Shown in pieces: positions 6,076-13,198 of a stretch of DNA of 22,585 nucleotides. A model generated the notes under the pieces. It saw only the letters and a list, made by a program, of their open reading frames with translations. It ran no database searches and was not told where the DNA came from. The translations under genes and the position numbers were made by a program. Source of the DNA: Paratractidigestivibacter sp963649365 (lineage in GTDB: Bacteria; Actinomycetota; Coriobacteriia; Coriobacteriales; Atopobiaceae); assembly GCA_963649365.1 (NCBI GenBank), contig CAVJHQ010000028.1, forward strand, positions 1 to 22,585. The letters are read 5' to 3'. The stretch's first letter is position 1; each line of letters starts with the position of its first letter.

Positions 6076-6792
6076 TTGCTCGTTCCCCGCTATATGTACA
6101 AAGACGACTTCTCGCCGTTCCTGGGAAAGCTCGAGGAGCTCCCGCACGTCGAGCGGCGCTTCTCCCGCGGAGAATACCTCTGGCGGCCCGGCGACCTCAT
6201 CGAGCGCGTGCACTATATCGAGGAGGGGGTCGCGCGGACGTCGTTCATCAACGAGGACGGGCGCGCCAAGGTGCTCTTCTACCACGGGGCCGGGATGGTG
6301 TTTCCCGGGTGCCACGAGTCGCAGTTCGCCATCGAGCGCTCCATCGTCACCGAGGCGATGGGCCCTGTGAGGACGCTCGAGTTCAGCCGCGCGGACTTTC
6401 TCGCCCTTGCCCGCGCCGACGCCGCCATAGGCTCGGCCATGTTCGAGAACTACGCGCGCTACATCAACCTGCTCATCTTCGAGACCGCCCACCAGGAAAG
6501 AAACGAAGCCCTGGTCAAGCTCTGCAACGTGCTCGAGCTGCTGGCAAGAGACGCCGCGGGCGGGCGGAGCGCCGGCGGCGGGCGGGGTGGCGACGCCGGC
6601 CGGGGAGCCGGCCGCCGCATCGACTGCAGCCAAGAGGACCTTGCCGAGATCCTCGCGATGAACCGCGTGAGCGTCGCACGCCTCATGGGCAGGCTCGCCG
6701 ACGCCGGCGTCGTGGCCACGCACCGCGGCTGGGTCGAGATCCTCGACCGCGAGGCGCTTCTCGCCCGCTGCACCGGCGAGGTCGCCGTCTAG
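6076..6792 (+). CDS. Crp/Fnr-family transcriptional regulator, 238 aa
   Basis: The N-terminal effector domain is a cyclic-nucleotide-type beta barrel (about residues 25-110, RGEYLWRPGDLIERVHYIEEG). A long dimerisation helix follows (about 115-158), then a C-terminal winged helix-turn-helix (about 183-222, CSQEDLAEILAMNRVSVARLMGRL). The N-terminal Fnr cysteines are absent, so this is not an Fe-S oxygen sensor of the Fnr type. A Gly/Arg/Ala-rich stretch (about 161-181) between dimer helix and HTH is unusual. The TTG at 6076 is chosen because AGAAAGG lies 7 nt upstream; the in-frame ATG at 6094 has no ribosome-binding site and would give 232 residues. It probably controls the divergent reductase-PTS operon through the dyads between them. 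Confidence 0.88.
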   Translation: MLVPRYMYKDDFSPFLGKLEELPHVERRFSRGEYLWRPGDLIERVHYIEEGVARTSFINEDGRAKVLFYHGAGMVFPGCHESQFAIERSIVTEAMGPVRTLEFSRADFLALARADAAIGSAMFENYARYINLLIFETAHQERNEALVKLCNVLELLARDAAGGRSAGGGRGGDAGRGAGRRIDCSQEDLAEILAMNRVSVARLMGRLADAGVVATHRGWVEILDREALLARCTGEVAV

Positions 6793-6870
6793 CGAGCAGA
6801 CCCGCGCCCTTTACCCGCTTCTGAGAACTTTCGCCGGGTTTTCGCCCGTCGCTGCCGCGGCTCACGCGTG

Positions 6871-6881
6871 CGCGGCATAAT
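6871..6881 (+). promoter_or_regulatory. Probable promoter -10 region of the HAD gene
   Basis: CATAAT (6876-6881) sits 37 bp before the GTG start, inside TGCGCGGCATAAT followed by GA and TGC. The same string occurs at the xpt promoter. No good -35 is visible. Confidence 0.45.
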
Positions 6882-6918
6882 CGACTGCGAAAAATCTCGC
6901 ACAGAAGGAGTCCCGCAC

Positions 6919-7839
6919 GTGAGCACCACCGACCAGGCATCCGCCGCCCACGACACCCTCGCCGACCGCCCCGCCCGCGGCTTCGACCTCATCGCCTTCG
7001 ACCTCGACGGAACCGTCTTCAGCATGCCGACGAACCAGGTCATCAGCCCGCGCGTCTGCGCCGCCTTCGAGGCCGCCCACAACGCCGGTGTGGCCATCGC
7101 GGTCGCCTCGGGCCGCCCCGCGTGGATGCTCGGGCAGCAGATTCCCGCCGCTCCCTGGATGGACTGGGCCATCACCTGCAACGGGACGCGCGTCTCGGGA
7201 TACCGTCGCTCCGACCTCGACTTCGCCCACGGGTTCTCGCGCGAGCTCGCCGAGGCGGTGCTCGCCTGCCTGGACGAGCTCGGCGGAAGCGCGAGCATCC
7301 ACACCAACCGGGCCTCGCTCATGGAGCGCCGCCACCTCACCCACATGGCGTCCGACTTCAAGAAGCAGTCCGCGGAGGTCGGCGAGAAGCTCCCCGACAA
7401 CCCTATCGACGAGCTCTTGGGCACGTTCGGCGGCATCGCCGTCGACTCGGCCGTCGAGGCGTTTCGTGCCCGCCCGGACGAGCAGCTCGACAAAGTCGAC
7501 TGCAAGCTCCCCACGCCTGAGGCCGCCGACGAGCTCGCCGAGCGGCTCGAGGCGCTCGGCGGCGTCGGCATCGCCCGCCTGAACGCCGTCAACTTCGAGC
7601 TCACGAGCGCCGACGCCTCCAAGGGAGACGCCACGACCGAGCTCTGCCGCCGCCTCGGCATCGACCCCGCCCGCGCCGTCGCGTTCGGCGACTCCGGCAA
7701 CGACCTCTCCATGACGGGCCGCGAGCTCACCTTCGTCGCCATGGGAAACGCGAGCCCCGAGGTCAAGGCCGTGGCCGACGACCTTACCGACTCCGTCTTC
7801 GACGACGGCGTCGCCACCTGGATCGAGAAGCACCTGTAG
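6919..7839 (+). CDS. Cof-type HAD-superfamily phosphatase, 306 aa
   Basis: This is a haloacid-dehalogenase-fold phosphatase of the Cof/YidA type, which dephosphorylates sugar phosphates or phosphorylated cofactors. Motif I is FDLDGT (nucleophile Asp28, acid/base Asp30), motif II is the Ser in VASGRP, the motif III lysine is about Lys235 in ASKGD, and motif IV is GDSGND (257-262). The long insert between motifs is the C2-type cap. The GTG start at 6919 is chosen because AGAAGGAG lies 8 nt upstream, and the conserved fold begins at residue 22. It is a single-gene unit with its own likely promoter, convergent with the YozG-like gene. The natural substrate cannot be inferred. Confidence 0.92.
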   Translation: MSTTDQASAAHDTLADRPARGFDLIAFDLDGTVFSMPTNQVISPRVCAAFEAAHNAGVAIAVASGRPAWMLGQQIPAAPWMDWAITCNGTRVSGYRRSDLDFAHGFSRELAEAVLACLDELGGSASIHTNRASLMERRHLTHMASDFKKQSAEVGEKLPDNPIDELLGTFGGIAVDSAVEAFRARPDEQLDKVDCKLPTPEAADELAERLEALGGVGIARLNAVNFELTSADASKGDATTELCRRLGIDPARAVAFGDSGNDLSMTGRELTFVAMGNASPEVKAVADDLTDSVFDDGVATWIEKHL

Positions 7840-7840
7840 G

Positions 7841-7889
7841 TCGGCGGGCTTCTTGCCAGCGCTTCATCGACGCGTCGAACTCCCGCCGA
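7841..7889. repeat. Inverted repeat between convergent genes
   Basis: TCGGCGGG (7841-7848) and CCCGCCGA (7882-7889) are perfect complements around a 33-nt loop. The loop contains the 12-bp palindrome TCGACGCGTCGA (7867-7878). It may end transcription from both sides, but there is no T-run. Confidence 0.45.
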
Positions 7890-7907
7890 AACCCCCCGCA
7901 CACCGCG

Positions 7908-8114
7908 CTACTCGTCCTCGACGTACTCGAGGACGTCGCCGGGCTGGCAGCCGAGCTCGCGGCAGATGGCGTCCAGGGTCGAGAAGCGGATGGCGCTCAC
8001 CTTCCCCGTCTTTATGCGCGAGAGGTTGACCTCCGAGAGGCCGATCCTCTCGGCAAGGTCCTTGGAGCGCATCTTTCTGTCGGCGAGCACGCGGTCGAGA
8101 CGCAAAACGATCAT
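7908..8114 (-). CDS. YozG-like Xre-family HTH regulator, 68 aa
   Basis: This is a compact Cro/C1-type helix-turn-helix protein. LDRVLADRKMRSKDLAERIGLSE precedes NLSRIKTGK, and the C-terminal block is IRFSTLDAICRELGCQPGDVLEY. The whole length is the HTH domain, matching the YozG-like regulators usually paired with DUF2975 membrane proteins. It follows the DUF2975 gene with 9 bp between them; GAGGTG overlapping the upstream stop codon gives its ribosome-binding site, so the pair is translationally coupled. It probably autoregulates the pair. Confidence 0.92.
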   Translation of the reverse strand: MIVLRLDRVLADRKMRSKDLAERIGLSEVNLSRIKTGKVSAIRFSTLDAICRELGCQPGDVLEYVEDE

Positions 8115-8123
8115 GCGCGCACC

Positions 8124-8756
8124 TCAGACCGTCTCGTCGTCCTGGCGCTGCAGGATGCAGCCGTACTCAAGAACATTGATCAACGCGGCCATACCCACGA
8201 GGAACACGATGACGTCGAGCGCGCCCACCGTGTGCCCCTGGTTGGTCACGAACTGGGCAAGACCGCCATTGGGAGGGCAGAGCAGGTTCACGGGCAGCGC
8301 GAGAACGACCGGGTACAGAACAAGGGCGATGACGAGCCATTTTATGGCCTTCATGTGCTTGACCGCATCGGGCGTGAAGGGCGTGCCCGCCTCAACTATC
8401 GCCTTGAAACAGCGCGTCCCCTCGGCGCAGATGACGAGCATCAGCGTCGAGGAGAAACCAAGGGTCACGATGGTGGTCATGGCGTTGCCCCAGGTGTTGC
8501 CGTTCGAGGTCGTCGAGCCGGCCACGCCCTCGACCATCGTCCAGAGCGCGAGCCACCAATCGTCCCCGCAGGCGGCGGCCGTCTCGTGCAGGCAGTAGTT
8601 GACCGTCGAGGCGCACAGGAACAGCCGGACGATGCACAGGATGCCGCCGAACATGAACCAACCCTGCACGTGCTCGCACGACTTGCGCATGCGCTCGGCC
8701 ACCTCGGCCCTGGTCGGCTCGGGCTTCGGCTTCGGGTTTCTTCCCAGCTTGAACAT
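8124..8756 (-). CDS. DUF2975-type membrane protein, 210 aa
   Basis: This is a predicted integral membrane protein with four hydrophobic segments (about residues 30-52, 92-113, 137-158 and 174-197). The C-terminal VLEYGCILQRQDDETV matches the DUF2975 ending (FEYG-LQ--DET pattern). The GTPFTPDAVKHMKAIKW segment between the second and third helices is also characteristic. The N-terminus is a basic, proline-rich cytoplasmic tail. The role of the family is unknown; such pairs with YozG-type HTH proteins behave like membrane-linked regulatory modules. The start is supported by GGAGGG. It is first in a two-gene minus-strand operon. Confidence 0.88.
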   Translation of the reverse strand: MFKLGRNPKPKPEPTRAEVAERMRKSCEHVQGWFMFGGILCIVRLFLCASTVNYCLHETAAACGDDWWLALWTMVEGVAGSTTSNGNTWGNAMTTIVTLGFSSTLMLVICAEGTRCFKAIVEAGTPFTPDAVKHMKAIKWLVIALVLYPVVLALPVNLLCPPNGGLAQFVTNQGHTVGALDVIVFLVGMAALINVLEYGCILQRQDDETV

Positions 8757-8807
8757 GACGGCCCTCCTTCCCGTGGAAGGTTCTTCTTAACGAGAGTTTA
8801 TTACTTC

Positions 8808-8824
8808 TTATCGTTTATCGTTAA
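8808..8824. promoter_or_regulatory. Tandem TTATCGT repeat upstream of the DUF2975 gene
   Basis: The heptamer TTATCGT is repeated back to back, followed by TAA, in a markedly AT-rich patch (about 8788-8835). The patch lies 50-70 bp upstream of the DUF2975 start in an otherwise GC-rich region. It is a plausible operator/promoter zone for the pair. The sequence TAATAA nearby on the minus strand could serve as a -10. Confidence 0.4.
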
Positions 8825-8936
8825 TCTCACTCGGATGCTAATCCGTTGGAGTTCTGCTTGGCTAACGTTTCCGCAGGTCAATGCATACAAGATTTTTCGC
8901 TTCTCCGTGAATTGTCGGCGAACGGCGCTTTTTGGG

Positions 8937-8964
8937 TTGGCAACGGCGCATTGCGCGGCATAAT
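8937..8964 (+). promoter_or_regulatory. xpt promoter
   Basis: TTGGCA (8937-8942) and CATAAT (8959-8964) are 16 bp apart, and the -10 sits in the same TGCGCGGCATAAT context as the HAD gene. The predicted leader is only about 45 nt, leaving no room for a purine riboswitch. Confidence 0.65.
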
Positions 8965-9016
8965 GGAGTGCAACCGTTTTTCAGACACCTACGCCAAACC
9001 ACCTGGGAGGTTGCGC

Positions 9017-9595
9017 ATGAAGGAGCTCGAGGACCGTATTCGCAGGGACGGAATTGTTCGAGAGGGCAACGTCCTCAAGGTCGACAGCTTCCTCAACCAC
9101 AAGTGCGACGTCGCGCTCTACGACCAGATGGGCGCCGAGTGGGCCCGCCTCTTCGAGGGCAAGCAGGTCGACAAGATCCTGACCATCGAGTCCTCCGGCA
9201 TCGGCATTGCCTGCGTCGCGTCCCGCCACTTCGGCAACGTTCCCGTCGTCTTCGCGCGCAAGACCGAGTCCAAGAACCTCGACGGCGACCAGTACCGCAC
9301 GCAGATCAAGAGCTACACCAAGGGCCGTGTCTACGAGGTCATCGTGGCCAAGCGCTTCCTCGAGCGCGGCGAGCACGTCATCGTCATCGACGACTTCCTG
9401 GCCATGGGTTGCGCGCTCAACGGCCTGCTCGAGATCTGCGAGGAGGCGGGCGTCGTGGTCGAGGGCATCGGCATCGCCATCGAGAAGGGTTTCCAGCCCG
9501 GCGGCAAGCAGCTCCGCGAGCGCGGCTACCAGGTCGAGTCCCTCGCCATCGTCAACGGCATGGACGCGGAGACCGGTGAGGTCGACTTCGCGTAG
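9017..9595 (+). CDS. xpt: Xanthine phosphoribosyltransferase, 192 aa
   Basis: This cytoplasmic purine-salvage enzyme joins xanthine to PRPP to give XMP. The length and sequence match the Bacillus-type Xpt. The start MKELEDRIRRDGIVREGNVLKVDSFLNHK contains the family's substrate-hood segment, and the PRPP loop is IDDFLAMG (124-131). The DQYRTQIKSYTK and EKGFQPGG segments are also typical. The usual loop is DDFLANG; here Met replaces Asn. GGGAGG precedes the ATG at 9017. The gene stands alone between a clear promoter and a strong terminator, without the adjacent purine permease found in Bacillus. Confidence 0.95.
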   Translation: MKELEDRIRRDGIVREGNVLKVDSFLNHKCDVALYDQMGAEWARLFEGKQVDKILTIESSGIGIACVASRHFGNVPVVFARKTESKNLDGDQYRTQIKSYTKGRVYEVIVAKRFLERGEHVIVIDDFLAMGCALNGLLEICEEAGVVVEGIGIAIEKGFQPGGKQLRERGYQVESLAIVNGMDAETGEVDFA

Positions 9596-9664
9596 GTCGC
9601 GCTGAGACCGACGAGGACACATGGCGTAAGGCACGCCGACCAAGCAGCCACACAAAGTGCCTCC

Positions 9665-9689
9665 AAGCACCCTCCGGGGTGCTTTTTTC
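9665..9689 (+). terminator. Intrinsic terminator of xpt
   Basis: AAGCACCC (9665-9672) pairs with GGGTGCTT (9677-9684) around TCCG, and six T residues follow. It lies 70 bp after the xpt stop codon. Confidence 0.92.
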
Positions 9690-9754
9690 TTACTCAGATG
9701 GCCTCCCTGCCCGGCCGAGCATGCGCCCTGCAGCTCGACGCCCGGGACATACTC

Positions 9755-9891
9755 ACGCATCTCTGCGTCTTGCATGGGATTTCCAGGTAGCCACGGCCAT
9801 CTTGCGGCTAATTACGCAGGTCAGCAACTGGGCCATGCCTTGAATCAGGCCTGTGTACTCGGTAACTTCGAATTAAGACGCAGAGATGTGT
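9755..9891. repeat. 137-bp element bounded by 17-bp inverted repeats
   Basis: ACGCATCTCTGCGTCTT (9755-9771) and AAGACGCAGAGATGTGT (9875-9891) are complementary at 16 of 17 positions and enclose about 103 bp. This lies in the 530-bp gene-free stretch between xpt and the repressor gene. The interior encodes no recognised protein. It could be a small non-autonomous mobile element with terminal repeats or the closed stem of a structured RNA. No convincing target-site duplication was found. Confidence 0.6.
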
Positions 9892-9984
9892 AAAACCCTC
9901 CCCCACGAAGCCCGGCGGGACGCTCGGGGAAGGCAAGGTTGCGACCAAATTCCCCTGCTGCGCATTCCTTGCAACGTCACGCCA

Positions 9985-10002
9985 CAAGGCGTCGGCGCCT
10001 TG
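9985..10002. repeat. 7-bp hairpin with TCGG tetraloop
   Basis: CAAGGCG (9985-9991) pairs with CGCCTTG (9996-10002). It lies upstream of the metal-repressor promoter. No T-run follows. Confidence 0.5.
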
Positions 10003-10051
10003 GAGGCCGAAGTATGCATTATGTCGCTCGTCAAACTAAAGAATTTCGTGC

Positions 10052-10079
10052 TTGACGTATGAACGGGTGCTCATATAAT
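10052..10079 (+). promoter_or_regulatory. Promoter and overlapping SmtB/ArsR-type operator
   Basis: TTGACG (10052-10057) and TATAAT (10074-10079) are 16 bp apart, the best sigma-70 promoter in the window. Between and overlapping them is TATGAACGGGTGCTCATA (10058-10075), a dyad of the form TATGA-N8-TCATA typical of SmtB/CzrA-class repressors. The placement would let the bound repressor block RNA polymerase. It precedes the repressor gene, so autoregulation is expected. Confidence 0.85.
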
Positions 10080-10125
10080 CAAGTGGACAGGCAAGCACTA
10101 TCCGCCGACCCCGAGAGGACCGACC

Positions 10126-10461
10126 ATGTGCGAAGAACCCAAAGGCCCCATCCCCGTGGGCACCGCCCCCGAGGAGCTGCCCGACGAGGAGCTGCTCTAC
10201 GACCTTGCCGACCTGTTCAAGGTCTTCAGCGACACCACGCGCATAAAGATTCTCTTCGCCCTCATGGGACGCGAACTCTGCGTGGCCGACATCGCCGAGG
10301 AGACCGCGACCACCCAGTCCGCCGTCTCCCACCAGCTGCGCACTTTGAAGCAGGCGCATCTGGTCAAGTTCCAGCGCGAAGGCCGCAACATCCTCTACTC
10401 CCTCGCCGACGACCACGTGTACACCATGCTCAACCAAGGCATGAGCCACATCTGCGAATAA
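10126..10461 (+). CDS. SmtB/CadC-like metal-sensing ArsR-family repressor, 111 aa
   Basis: This is a dimeric winged-helix repressor released from DNA by metal. The HTH lies around residues 52-76 (CVADIAEETATTQSAVSHQLRTL). The alpha-5 zinc ligands of SmtB (Asp, His, His, Glu) are matched with exact spacing by Asp95, His97, His108 and Glu111. Cys52 and Asp55 in LCVAD, with Cys2 near the N-terminus, resemble the second (alpha-3N) site used for Cd/Pb/Zn sensing. The gene follows a strong promoter containing a cognate-type dyad and precedes an HMA protein and a P1B-2 ATPase. Zinc or cadmium sensing is therefore well supported, while an arsenic role is not. Confidence 0.93.
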   Translation: MCEEPKGPIPVGTAPEELPDEELLYDLADLFKVFSDTTRIKILFALMGRELCVADIAEETATTQSAVSHQLRTLKQAHLVKFQREGRNILYSLADDHVYTMLNQGMSHICE

Positions 10462-10506
10462 GCGCGGAGCAGGCCGCGAGCCTCTCCCCGACCGAAAGGA
10501 ACGACC

Positions 10507-10725
10507 ATGAAGAAAGCGTTCAAGCTCGACGAGATCGACTGCGCCAACTGCGCGCGCGAGCTGCAGGACGAGCTGGCTAAGCTCGAGGGCGTCAAGTCCG
10601 TCTCCGTGAACTTCATGACCCAGAAGCTCACCCTCGAGGCTGACGACGCCGAGTTCGACGAGGTCCTCGAGCGCGTGGTCGACTTTACCGCCGAGGCCGA
10701 GCCCGACTGCGAGATCATCCGCTAG
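10507..10725 (+). CDS. Free-standing HMA (heavy-metal-associated) domain protein, 72 aa
   Basis: This is a small cytoplasmic metal-binding domain of the HMA fold. The metal motif is DCANC (Asp11, Cys12, Cys15). The Asp-Cys-x-x-Cys form is the one found in the N-terminal domains of zinc/cadmium ATPases such as ZntA, rather than the usual copper-chaperone motif. GVKSVSVNFMTQKLTLE continues the beta-alpha-beta pattern. It starts 45 bp after the repressor gene with an AAAGGA site. The ATPase downstream lacks this domain, so the protein probably acts as its detached regulatory or metal-delivery domain. Confidence 0.9.
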   Translation: MKKAFKLDEIDCANCARELQDELAKLEGVKSVSVNFMTQKLTLEADDAEFDEVLERVVDFTAEAEPDCEIIR

Positions 10726-10736
10726 CAGCGCTTTAC

Positions 10737-10758
10737 TGCCCGTCAGCAAAGGCGGGCA
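10737..10758 (+). terminator. Weak hairpin between HMA and ATPase genes
   Basis: TGCCCG (10737-10742) pairs with CGGGCA (10753-10758), followed by TTCTT. It may act as a partial terminator that lowers ATPase transcription from the upstream promoter, leaving expression to a site controlled by the second operator. Confidence 0.4.
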
Positions 10759-10773
10759 TTCTTCCGACTCACA

Positions 10774-10791
10774 TATGAGGGATTGTTCATA
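10774..10791 (+). promoter_or_regulatory. Second TATGA-N8-TCATA operator, before the ATPase
   Basis: TATGAGGGATTGTTCATA has the same arms and spacing as the operator at 10058-10075. It lies 18 bp before the ATPase start codon. A recognisable -35 is lacking, so the accompanying promoter is uncertain. Confidence 0.7.
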
Positions 10792-10808
10792 CATTCAAAG
10801 GAGAGGAC

Positions 10809-12755
<1,947 letters not shown>

Positions 12756-12776
12756 ACCGCAGGTCATCGATTGTCC

Positions 12777-12866
12777 GCGCGCCCTCCCGGCTCTCTCTTC
12801 ACGCTCAGCGCTCACTGCGTTCGCTCGCTGCGCGATTCGCGTGAAGAGAGAGCCGGGAGGGCGCGC
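12777..12866. repeat. 28-bp perfect inverted repeat
   Basis: Arms 12777-12804 and 12839-12866 are exact reverse complements (GCGCGCCCTCCCGG outermost, TCTTCACGC innermost) with a 34-nt loop. It begins 21 bp after the ATPase stop codon in a 443-bp gene-free stretch. The stem is far longer than an intrinsic terminator needs and no T-run follows. It could extrude as a cruciform or act as a strong mRNA 3' end. The rest of the stretch shows only the hairpin at 13000-13031. Confidence 0.95.
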
Positions 12867-12999
12867 TGCGTTGTTGGCGGAGTTTCTTCGACGTCGGCCC
12901 TCGTGGTGTTGAGGGTTGCGCCGGCGGCCAGGGGCCACGACGGTCGGCACGCTCGCTGGTGGGGAGGATCCGGAGCGCAAAACGCCGCGACATAAAGGA

Positions 13000-13031
13000 A
13001 GCCCCCGCCGAGGAAGGGAGCGGCGGGGGCT
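13000..13031. terminator. GC-rich terminator-like hairpin
   Basis: AGCCCCCGCCG (13000-13010) pairs with CGGCGGGGGCT (13021-13031) around a 10-nt loop. The flank on the minus-strand side reads TCCTTTA; the plus-strand side has no T-run. It separates the metal locus from the radical SAM gene, and orientation is uncertain. Confidence 0.6.
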
Positions 13032-13166
13032 ACAAGGAAAGAAGGTAATTACTTTGTTCCCGTCCCGCGCACGCTCAATCACGCGCAGGTCAGGTACACA
13101 TTCCCAACACCTCCCCTCCACGCGCGCGCCACAAATCCCGACGCAGGCCAAACCCGCCGCGCTTGC

Positions 13167-13172
13167 TACCAT
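13167..13172 (+). promoter_or_regulatory. Possible -10 of the radical SAM gene
   Basis: TACCAT in the context TTGCTACCATGG lies 27 bp before the ATG, resembling the TACAAT before hom. No good -35 is visible, so the call is tentative. Confidence 0.25.
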
Positions 13173-13198
13173 GGAAGGCGACGACGCGAAGGAGCCCC

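Noticed and set aside
8965..9016. Purine riboswitch before xpt
   Set aside because: The predicted leader is about 45 nt and lacks the three-stem purine aptamer.
9657..9893. 78-residue plus-strand open frame after xpt
   Set aside because: It starts inside the xpt terminator, has no ribosome-binding site and matches no family I know.
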